Part shown: in pieces, positions 5,780 through 11,145 of the stretch
How the letters are laid out: each line of letters begins with the position of its first letter
How positions within the stretch are numbered: position 1 is the stretch's first letter
Source: Acidobacteriota bacterium
Lineage (GTDB): Bacteria > Acidobacteriota > Terriglobia > Terriglobales > Acidobacteriaceae
Assembly: GCA_021810735.1 (NCBI GenBank)
Contig: JAJZIF010000079.1
Coordinates: 1-11,145, forward strand
Length of the DNA: 11,145 nt
Reading direction: 5' to 3'
Notes under the pieces: generated by a model
Database searches by the model: none
Told to the model about the DNA's origin: nothing
The model's input: only the letters and a program-made list of their open reading frames with translations
Made by a program: the position numbers and the translations under genes

Positions 5780-7045
5780 ATGGCGACGATCACACTCGAG
5801 CATGAAATCAATCCCTGGGAAGCCCAGGAGGCTCGATTCGACTTTGCGGCACGCAAGCTCAACCTGGACGAAGGTTTATGGCGTGTGCTGCGCTACCCCT
5901 CACGAGAAGTCATTGTTCACTTCCCCGTGGCGATGGACGACGGCCGCATTGAGATGTATACCGGCTTCCGCGTCCAGCACTCGTTTGCGCGCGGCCCGGC
6001 CAAGGGCGGCATTCGCTACGCCCCAGACGTGTCGCTCGATGAAATGCGCGCGCTCGCCAGCTGGATGACCTGGAAGTGCGCGGTGGTGAACATTCCCTTC
6101 GGCGGCGCCAAGGGCGGCGTCATCTGCGACCCCAAAAAGATGTCCATGGGCGAGCTGGAGCGCCTCACCCGCCGCTATACTTCGGAGCTCATCGAGTTCT
6201 TTGGCCCGGAAAAGGACGTGCCCGCGCCCGACGTCAACACCAATGAGCAGGTGATGGCGTGGATCATGGATACCTTCTCCATGCACATGCGCCAGACGGT
6301 CACCAGCGTCGTCACCGGCAAGCCCATCAACATCGGCGGCTCTCGCGGACGCAGGCAGGCGACCGGGCGCGGCGTCAGCGTGGTCTGCGATCAGGCGCTC
6401 AAGCATCTGGGCATGCAGCAGGACGGCTGTCGCGTCATCATCCAGGGCTTTGGCAATGTGGGCTCCAACGCGGCCCAGATCATGCGGCAGAAGGGCTACA
6501 AGATCATCGGCATCGCCGAGTACGATGGTGGTCTTTTCAATGCCGACGGCATCGACATTGAAGCCCTCCTTGAATACAAGGACCGTAACGGCTCCATCCT
6601 CAGCTTCCACGGCGCCGAGGCCGCTGACTCCGCCGAGCTCATCTGCTCGGAGTGCGACATCCTGATTCCGGCGGCGACGGAAAATGTCATCACCAGCCGC
6701 AACGCCGACCGCATCCAGGCAAAGATTGTCTGCGAGGGTGCAAACGGGCCAACGACGACCGTTGCCGATGAAATCCTCGGCGAAAAGAAGGTCTTCATCA
6801 TCCCTGACATTCTTGCCAACGCCGGCGGCGTGACAGCCTCCTACTTCGAGTGGGTGCAGGATCGCCAGGGCTACTTCTGGCCGGAGGCGATGGTCAACGA
6901 GCGGCTCGATCTCATCCTCTCCGAGGCCTTCGACGATGTCGTCCGTTACTCTGAAGCCCACGGCGTCAACAACCGCATTGCGGCCTACATGCTGGCGATT
7001 GACCGCGTGGCCTTCACCATCAAGCAGCGCGGCATCTACGCCTGA
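5780..7045 (+). CDS. gdhA: Glutamate dehydrogenase
   Basis: The enzyme interconverts glutamate with 2-oxoglutarate and ammonia in the cytoplasm and normally forms a hexamer. The 421-residue product matches the usual bacterial length. The substrate domain shows GPAKGGIRY with Lys75, Lys99 in [10 protein letters not shown], the signature [11 protein letters not shown] with the active-site Lys111, and PAPDVNT with Asp151. [20 protein letters not shown] (179-198) leads into the nucleotide domain, where GFGNVGSN (223-230) is the Rossmann loop; an acidic Glu247 after the second strand hints at NAD rather than NADP (inference). It ends with [19 protein letters not shown] (342-360). The ATG at 5780 fits the family and has GGAG 10 nt upstream; an in-frame ATG at 5750 would add ten atypical residues. 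A structured leader and phased repeats upstream suggest regulation. A hairpin follows the gene. Confidence 0.95.
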   Translation: MATITLEHEINPWEAQEARFDFAARKLNLDEGLWRVLRYPSREVIVHFPVAMDDGRIEMYTGFRVQHSFARGPAKGGIRYAPDVSLDEMRALASWMTWKCAVVNIPFGGAKGGVICDPKKMSMGELERLTRRYTSELIEFFGPEKDVPAPDVNTNEQVMAWIMDTFSMHMRQTVTSVVTGKPINIGGSRGRRQATGRGVSVVCDQALKHLGMQQDGCRVIIQGFGNVGSNAAQIMRQKGYKIIGIAEYDGGLFNADGIDIEALLEYKDRNGSILSFHGAEAADSAELICSECDILIPAATENVITSRNADRIQAKIVCEGANGPTTTVADEILGEKKVFIIPDILANAGGVTASYFEWVQDRQGYFWPEAMVNERLDLILSEAFDDVVRYSEAHGVNNRIAAYMLAIDRVAFTIKQRGIYA

Positions 7046-7098
7046 AGCGGCGTGATGCGCACGGCGGAGTACTGGGAATTGCAGCATCGCACGGTGCA

Positions 7099-7124
7099 AA
7101 GGGGTGGCGTTTCCGTCACCCCTT
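7099..7124 (+). terminator. Hairpin downstream of gdh, probable terminator
   Basis: AAGGGGTG (7099-7106) and CACCCCTT (7117-7124) form a perfect 8-bp stem with a 10-nt loop, 53 nt after the gdh stop and 97 nt before pgsA. No strong T-run follows, so it may terminate weakly, rely on Rho, or act as a 3' stabiliser. Confidence 0.42.
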
Positions 7125-7221
7125 ACGCATTGCTTCCCGTATCGGTCATTAACGCGCCCACAGACGCACTTAGCTGCTTCGGGTTAGCATAGTCACAATC
7201 AGAATTCGATCGGGCTGTTTT

Positions 7222-7887
7222 GTGAATCTCCCTAACTCCATCACCTTGGGCCGTATCTTCTCCGTTCCGGTACTGCTCTGGATCCTCTCGCCTTATTTCC
7301 CGCACCTGGGCTGGCACGGCGGGCAGGAGGTGGTGGCGTCTCTGTTTTTCATTCTCATCTCCATCTCCGACGGAATCGACGGCTACCTTGCCCGCAGGCG
7401 CGGCCAGATCACCACCATGGGCATGCTGCTCGATCCCCTGGCCGACAAGCTCCTCATCACCGCCGCCTTCATCACCCTGGTCGAGTACGAACCCAATATC
7501 GTCAAACCCTGGATCGTCGTCATCATCGTCGGCCGCGAATTCCTCATCAACGGCTTGCGATCCATTGCCTCCACCGAGGGATTTACCATCCAGGCCAGCG
7601 ACCTCGGCAAGCTCAAGACCGTCATGCAGATCATCTCGGTCGTGGCCGTCATCCTTGCCCACGGCTGGTACCTGTGGCAGTTTGGCTGGTTCATCCTGCC
7701 TGTGCACCTGATCGCCTTCGTCAGCATTTACTGGATGGCCGCTATCTCCGTCATCTCCGCCACGGATTACTTCGTGGCTTTCTGGCGCCGTATCGACAAG
7801 GCCTCAAGCGGAAGCCGGGGCCGCGACAACGAGTTCGTCCTCAGCCGCAAAAAAGCCGCCCAGTCGCCCGCGAAACCTGCTTCCTAG
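7222..7887 (+). CDS. pgsA: CDP-diacylglycerol-glycerol-3-phosphate 3-phosphatidyltransferase
   Basis: PgsA joins CDP-diacylglycerol and glycerol 3-phosphate to phosphatidylglycerophosphate at the inner membrane, the step toward phosphatidylglycerol and cardiolipin. The 221-residue product has the full CDP-alcohol phosphotransferase motif at residues 50-75 (DGIDGYLAR, then GMLLDPLAD), with the metal-binding Asp50, Asp53, Asp71 and Asp75. PgsA-specific traits are the start MNLPNSITLGRI, GREFLINGLRSIA (104-116) and LGKLKTVMQ (128-136). About six membrane segments are apparent. The last 32 residues form a basic, probably disordered cytoplasmic tail that makes the protein longer than typical PgsA. 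Translation starts at a GTG (7222) chosen from the conserved N-terminus; no Shine-Dalgarno sequence or clear promoter is visible. It precedes rel by 102 bp on the same strand. Confidence 0.93.
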   Translation: MNLPNSITLGRIFSVPVLLWILSPYFPHLGWHGGQEVVASLFFILISISDGIDGYLARRRGQITTMGMLLDPLADKLLITAAFITLVEYEPNIVKPWIVVIIVGREFLINGLRSIASTEGFTIQASDLGKLKTVMQIISVVAVILAHGWYLWQFGWFILPVHLIAFVSIYWMAAISVISATDYFVAFWRRIDKASSGSRGRDNEFVLSRKKAAQSPAKPAS

Positions 7888-7978
7888 ACGCCCCGAAGTT
7901 CCTTTCATCCCGTAACAAATCCCTCTACCCGGCCTCGCGGGTTGCATTCACTCAATAATGTTTGACTGCTAACGCGCC

Positions 7979-7984
7979 TATAAT
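7979..7984 (+). promoter_or_regulatory. -10 box (TATAAT) of rel
   Basis: An exact TATAAT ends 5 nt before the rel ATG (7990). Normal spacing puts the transcription start at 7990-7991, the start codon itself, so the mRNA would be leaderless. TTGACT at 7962-7967 resembles a -35 box but is only 11 bp away, too close; the hexamer at the right distance (TAATGT, 7956-7961) is poor. Confidence 0.5.
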
Positions 7985-7989
7985 GAAGT

Positions 7990-10224
7990 ATGGCGACCGT
8001 CCAGCCAAACACGCCGGCCCAAACCCACGAGCCAGACCTGCTGGCGCGCAAGTTTGACGCGCTGCTGGAGACGGTGCGGGCCAATCGCCCCAGTGACGAT
8101 CTGGACATTATCCGCCGTGCCTGGGCCTTCTGCCTCCAGCATCATGAAGGGCAGTTGCGTGCCTCCGGCGAACCCTTCGTGCTGCACCCCCTCGAGGTCG
8201 CCCTGGTTCTGGCGGAGATGAAGCTCGATGCGACCGCCATCGCCGCCGGCCTGCTCCACGACGCGGTCGAAGACACCCCCGTCACCACCGCTGAAATCGC
8301 CAGCCAGTTTGGCGAGCAGGTCGCCCACATCGTTGACGGCGTCACCAAGATCGACAAAATCCAGTTCGCCAACCGCGAAGACCGCCAGGCCGAGAACGTT
8401 CGCAAGATGCTGCTGGCCATGGTCAGCGATGTCCGCGTGGTCGTCATCAAACTGGCCGACCGCCTCCACAACATGCGCACCCTGGAACACCTGCCGCCCA
8501 ACCGCCAGCAGGCTATCGCGCAGGAAACCCTCGACATTTACGCGCCGCTCGCGCACCGCCTCGGCATGGGCAAACTGCGCGGCGAGCTTGAAGATCTTGC
8601 CTTCCGCTATGTCGACCCTTACAGCTACAAGCAGTTGCAGGAGGCCGTCGAAGAGCGCCGATCCGAAGGCGAGCAGTTCCTCGCCGGCGTCGAATCGCTT
8701 CTTGTCGACAAGCTCAAGGAAAACAAGATTCAGGCGCGCGTCCAGTGGCGAATCAAGCGCATCTACAGCATCCACAACAAGTTGCAGAAGGCGCACTCCC
8801 GGCTCGACCAGCTCTACGACCTTCTGGCCCTCCGCGTCATCACCACCAGCGAGCAGGACTGCTACGCCGTGCTCGGCCTCATCCACTCCATCTGGCGGCC
8901 CGTGCCCGGGCGCATCAAGGACTTCATCGCCATGCCGCGGCCCAATATGTACCAGTCCCTGCACACCACCGTGATGGGCGAAGGCGGCCACCAGTTCGAG
9001 GTTCAGATCCGCACTGAGGAGATGCACCGCGTCGCCGAAGAAGGCATCGCCGCGCATTGGAAATACAAGGCAGGCGGCGTCATCAGCCCGCGCGACGAGC
9101 AGCGCCTCGCCTGGGTTCGCCAGCTTGTCGAGTGGCAGCGCGAAATGAAGGATTCGAGCGACTTCCTCTCCACCCTCAAGATCGATCTGTATCCGGAGGA
9201 GGTCTACACCTTCACGCCCAAGGGCAAAGTCGTCGTGCTGCCCAAGGATGCCAGTCCCCTCGACTTCGCCTATTCCATCCACACCGAGGTGGGCCACTCC
9301 TGCACCGGCGCGCGCGTCAACGGCCGCATCGTGCCGCTGCGCTCCAAGCTGCGCAACGGCGACATCGTCGAAGTCATCACCCAGAACGGCCATACCCCCA
9401 GCCGCGACTGGCTCAGCTTCGTCAAGAGCTCCCGCGCCCGTAACAAGATCAAGCACTGGCTCAACGAGCACCAGCGCGAACGCGCCATTGACATTGGCCA
9501 CAAGCTGCTCGAGCGCGAAGCCCGCAAGTACAAGGTTTCGCTCGGCAAGTTTGATGACTCCGACTATGCCCGCGTCGCCAACGACTACAGCGTGGCCGCG
9601 CCCAACGACCTGTTCGCCGCCATCGGCTTCGGCAAATACTCGGCGCGGCAGGTGCTGCACCGCCTGTCGCCGGCGCTCGTGCAGCAGCAGCCGGCGGAAA
9701 CCGAAACACCCACCATCAAGCCCAATGCGCAGGAGGCCTCGCGCCGTGCCTCCGGCGGCGACTCGCTGCAGGTCGAAGGGCAAAACGAGCTGCTTGTCTA
9801 CCGCGCCCGCTGCTGCAACCCCATCCGCGGCGACGAGATCGTCGGCTACGTCACACGCGGCAAAGGTGTCGCCGTGCATGCCCGCAACTGCCCCAATGTG
9901 CAGAACCTGCTCTACGAGTCCGATCGCCGCATCGCCGTCGAGTGGGCGCACGCCGTTGAGTCAAAAGCCGGCCGCCAGAATACCTACCCCGTGCGCCTCA
10001 CCGTCTACTGTGACGACCGCACCGGCATGCTCAAGGAAATGACGGCTCTGATCAGCGACGAAAACACCAACATCCGCACCGTCGACTCCCGCCAGGACCA
10101 GAACGGCGACGCCATTGTCGAATTCGTCGTCGAAGCCGAGGACGTAGCCCACCTCAACCGCCTCGTCCAGGGCCTGCGCCGGCTGCCCGGCGTCCGCGAC
10201 GTCCAACGCTCCCAGCGGTTGTGA
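7990..10224 (+). CDS. rel: Bifunctional (p)ppGpp synthetase/hydrolase (RelA/SpoT family)
   Basis: Rel makes and degrades the alarmone (p)ppGpp in the stringent response and senses uncharged tRNA on the ribosome. The 744-residue product is full length. The HD hydrolase domain (about 40-195) retains its residues: GEPFVLHP with His66, LLHDAVEDT with His90-Asp91 and Glu94-Asp95, and KLADRLHNMRTL with Asp157. The synthetase domain (about 235-360) has RIKD (308-311), the RxKD motif of bifunctional enzymes rather than the ExDD of RelA-only ones, then MPRPNMYQSLHTT and EVQIRT (337-342). The TGS domain spans about 403-463. The cysteine-rich zinc domain has Cys608, Cys609, His630 and Cys634, and an ACT domain covers about 666-741. 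Both activities are therefore expected. The ATG at 7990 has no Shine-Dalgarno sequence but a TATAAT 5 nt before it, suggesting a leaderless mRNA. A strong terminator lies 268 nt downstream. Confidence 0.97.
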   Translation: MATVQPNTPAQTHEPDLLARKFDALLETVRANRPSDDLDIIRRAWAFCLQHHEGQLRASGEPFVLHPLEVALVLAEMKLDATAIAAGLLHDAVEDTPVTTAEIASQFGEQVAHIVDGVTKIDKIQFANREDRQAENVRKMLLAMVSDVRVVVIKLADRLHNMRTLEHLPPNRQQAIAQETLDIYAPLAHRLGMGKLRGELEDLAFRYVDPYSYKQLQEAVEERRSEGEQFLAGVESLLVDKLKENKIQARVQWRIKRIYSIHNKLQKAHSRLDQLYDLLALRVITTSEQDCYAVLGLIHSIWRPVPGRIKDFIAMPRPNMYQSLHTTVMGEGGHQFEVQIRTEEMHRVAEEGIAAHWKYKAGGVISPRDEQRLAWVRQLVEWQREMKDSSDFLSTLKIDLYPEEVYTFTPKGKVVVLPKDASPLDFAYSIHTEVGHSCTGARVNGRIVPLRSKLRNGDIVEVITQNGHTPSRDWLSFVKSSRARNKIKHWLNEHQRERAIDIGHKLLEREARKYKVSLGKFDDSDYARVANDYSVAAPNDLFAAIGFGKYSARQVLHRLSPALVQQQPAETETPTIKPNAQEASRRASGGDSLQVEGQNELLVYRARCCNPIRGDEIVGYVTRGKGVAVHARNCPNVQNLLYESDRRIAVEWAHAVESKAGRQNTYPVRLTVYCDDRTGMLKEMTALISDENTNIRTVDSRQDQNGDAIVEFVVEAEDVAHLNRLVQGLRRLPGVRDVQRSQRL

Positions 10225-10280
10225 GCCGCAGGTCGTGAGCACCCTTTGCTGCTGTCAAAATAGATCAATCAAAGAGAATT

Positions 10281-10337
10281 GTCGTCCTGAGCGGAGGCGC
10301 TTCGGCGCCGCAGTCGAAGAATCCGCAGTTCCCTGCG
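10281..10337. repeat. REP-like two-hairpin intergenic repeat
   Basis: The segment begins GTCGTCCTGAGCGGAGG and continues with a 5-bp stem GGCGC/GCGCC closed by TTCG (10296-10309), a C(UUCG)G tetraloop that is unusually stable in RNA. CAGTCGAAGAATCCG follows, overlapping a second hairpin CGCAG-TTCC-CTGCG (10324-10337). From memory, CCTGAGCG...TCGAAG motifs of this kind are scattered between genes in Acidobacteriota and other genomes. Only one copy lies in this window, so repetition cannot be shown here. Confidence 0.42.
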
Positions 10338-10352
10338 TAAGTCCGACGCTAA

Positions 10353-10463
10353 AGCATTTTCGGAATAGATGTAGACCGGCGGTACCATGTACACTCCGCC
10401 ATTCCAGAGAAGAATGGCGGCTCCGGTCCGCTGTCTGGAGACTACAGTATTTCCGAAAATGCT
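10353..10463. repeat. 111-bp nested inverted-repeat element (MITE-like or structured RNA)
   Basis: The outer arms AGCATTTTCGG (10353-10363) and CCGAAAATGCT (10453-10463) are perfect 11-bp complements, and pairing extends by AATA with TATT past one unpaired T. Inside, GACCGG (10374-10379) pairs with CCGGTC (10423-10428). The centre is a 9-bp stem CCGCCATTC (10396-10404) and GAATGGCGG (10412-10420) with a 7-nt loop. GGCGG at 10378-10382 offers an alternative partner for CCGCC. No transposase is present, and target-site duplications are not clear; the flanking TA dinucleotides are suggestive only. It could be a miniature inverted-repeat element or an RNA element. Confidence 0.5.
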
Positions 10464-10491
10464 ATACCCCGCCGCGGAGGCCACAAAATAA

Positions 10492-10518
10492 GAACGGCGC
10501 GAAGCATTCGCGCCGTTC
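10492..10518. terminator. Bidirectional terminator between rel and moeB
   Basis: GAACGGCGCGAA (10492-10503) and TTCGCGCCGTTC (10507-10518) form a perfect 12-bp stem with loop GCA. On the minus strand it is followed by TTATTTTG, a good T-rich tail for the moeB transcript. On the plus strand it is followed by CCGCTTTTA, a weaker tail for rel. The position between convergent genes fits termination in both directions. Confidence 0.72.
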
Positions 10519-10570
10519 CCGCTTTTACTGGCCGCTTCTTCCCCAGCCGTTTTACAGCTAACCGGCCGCT

Positions 10571-11145
10571 CTAATACTTAGGCACGGAAGGATCAATCTC
10601 CCCGGCCCAGGCAAGAATCCCGCCGGCCACATTCGCCACGTTCTTGAAGCCCTGCTGCTGCAGGAACTCCGCAGCTTTCTGGCTGCGCCCTCCGCTCTTG
10701 CAGTGGACGACGATCTCCTGCCCCGCCTGCCGCACCTCCTCCAGCTCGTTCACGCGGCCCGGCAGTTCTCCCACCGGAATCAGGTAGCCCTGCAGGTTCG
10801 CAATCTGGAACTCGTGCGGTTCGCGCACGTCCAGCAGGAAGAACTCCTCGCCCGCATCCATCTTGCGTTTCAGGTCCTGCACCGTCATCTGCGGAATCCC
10901 GTTCTGCACCGCGGCCGGCGGCGCCGGCGGCTGAATTCCGCAGAACTGCTGGTAGTCGATCAGCTCCGTCACCGTGGGATTCGTCCCGCAAACCGGGCAC
11001 TCCGGGTTCTTGCGCAGCTTCAGCTCGCGGAACTTCATGTTCAGCGAATCCACCAGCAGCAGCCGGCCAACCAGAGGCTCACCCTTGCCCAGGATCAGCT
11101 TGATCACTTCCGTCGCTTGGATCACGCCGAGCAGCCCCGGCAGAA
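10571..11145 (-). CDS. moeB: MoeB/ThiF-type adenylyltransferase with rhodanese domain (C-terminal part)
   Basis: The frame is open from the right edge to a TAG at 10571-10573 and encodes about 191 residues of a larger protein. Proteins of this kind (MoeZ/MoeBR in actinobacteria, MOCS3 in eukaryotes) adenylate the C-terminal glycine of a ubiquitin-like sulfur carrier and transfer sulfur to it, for molybdopterin or related pathways. The visible start, LPGLLGVIQATEVIKLILG, is the end of the E1-like domain. LRKNPECPVCG carries the second zinc CxxC pair, and TVTELIDYQQFCG is typical of the group. A rhodanese domain follows, with LLDVREPHEF and the active-site loop CKSGGRS (codon for the catalytic Cys at 10702-10700), then NVAGGILAWAGEIDP. 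The N-terminal ATP-binding part is outside the window, so the exact sulfur carrier cannot be decided. A strong hairpin lies downstream. Confidence 0.88.
   Translation of the reverse strand, partial: LPGLLGVIQATEVIKLILGKGEPLVGRLLLVDSLNMKFRELKLRKNPECPVCGTNPTVTELIDYQQFCGIQPPAPPAAVQNGIPQMTVQDLKRKMDAGEEFFLLDVREPHEFQIANLQGYLIPVGELPGRVNELEEVRQAGQEIVVHCKSGGRSQKAAEFLQQQGFKNVANVAGGILAWAGEIDPSVPKY

Larger units (their letters stand above)
10225..10570. other. Structured intergenic region between convergent rel and moeB
   Basis: No convincing gene lies in these 346 bp between two convergent genes. In order they hold a short unremarkable stretch after the rel stop, a two-hairpin repeat-like segment (10281-10337), a 111-bp nested inverted repeat (10353-10463), a strong bidirectional terminator hairpin (10492-10518) and the 3' flank of moeB. 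The small frames seen here cross the hairpins and lack ribosome binding sites. Confidence 0.6.

Noticed and set aside
5900..7099. 399-codon minus-strand frame opposite gdh
   Set aside because: Fully antisense to an intact glutamate dehydrogenase and without a recognisable domain.
7125..7221. Promoter for pgsA
   Set aside because: TAGCAT, CATAGT and CACAAT match a -10 box at 4 of 6, but none has an acceptable -35 partner.
7927..7942. Terminator between pgsA and rel
   Set aside because: ACCCG/CGGGT gives only a 5-bp stem, and no T-run follows.
7978..9951. 657-codon open frame on the minus strand opposite rel
   Set aside because: It lies entirely against rel, which has all its catalytic motifs. 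The frame is open because of GC-biased third positions, and its translation has no recognisable domain.

Overview
The window looks like chromosomal DNA of an Acidobacteriota member, probably of the Acidobacteriaceae/Terriglobia type. The strongest clue is the 792-residue permease at 2961-5339, which has the layout of the acidobacterial duplicated orphan permease (ADOP) family and no ATPase gene beside it. GC-rich coding, a long Rel protein of the bifunctional type and few Shine-Dalgarno sites fit but do not prove this. The assignment is inference.

Layout. The left edge (1-65, minus) holds the first codons of an exported protein. It lies just downstream of trpG (109-672, minus), the glutamine amidotransferase of anthranilate synthase. 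A ribbon-helix-helix antitoxin and a ParE/RelE-like toxin (767-1335, plus) follow on the opposite strand, then trpE (1359-2864, minus). The two anthranilate synthase subunits are therefore split by an antisense toxin-antitoxin pair. Upstream of trpE lies the ADOP permease, possibly preceded by a 39-codon ORF whose stop overlaps the permease start. The 440-bp divergent region 5340-5779 separates it from a glutamate dehydrogenase (5780-7045, plus). It holds a good sigma70-like promoter, helically phased ATAGA repeats and a leader RNA able to fold near the ribosome binding site. On the plus strand come pgsA (7222-7887, phosphatidylglycerophosphate synthase) and rel (7990-10224, bifunctional (p)ppGpp synthetase/hydrolase). 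The right edge has the C-terminal part of a MoeB/ThiF-type adenylyltransferase with a rhodanese domain (10571-11145, minus), convergent with rel.

The 346-bp gap between rel and moeB is the densest non-coding structure. It holds two small hairpins, one closed by a C(UUCG)G tetraloop, then a 111-bp nest of inverted repeats, then a strong hairpin that can act as a terminator in both directions.

Most genes are housekeeping: tryptophan, glutamate and phospholipid metabolism, stringent response, sulfur transfer. I see no clearly new multi-gene system, no CRISPR array, no tRNA or rRNA and no insertion sequence. Most worth checking are the antisense toxin-antitoxin pair inside the split trpE/trpG locus, two exact TATAAT boxes placed so that transcripts would start at the start codon (leaderless mRNAs for the antitoxin and rel), the nested inverted-repeat element, and the possible coupled small ORF before the permease.
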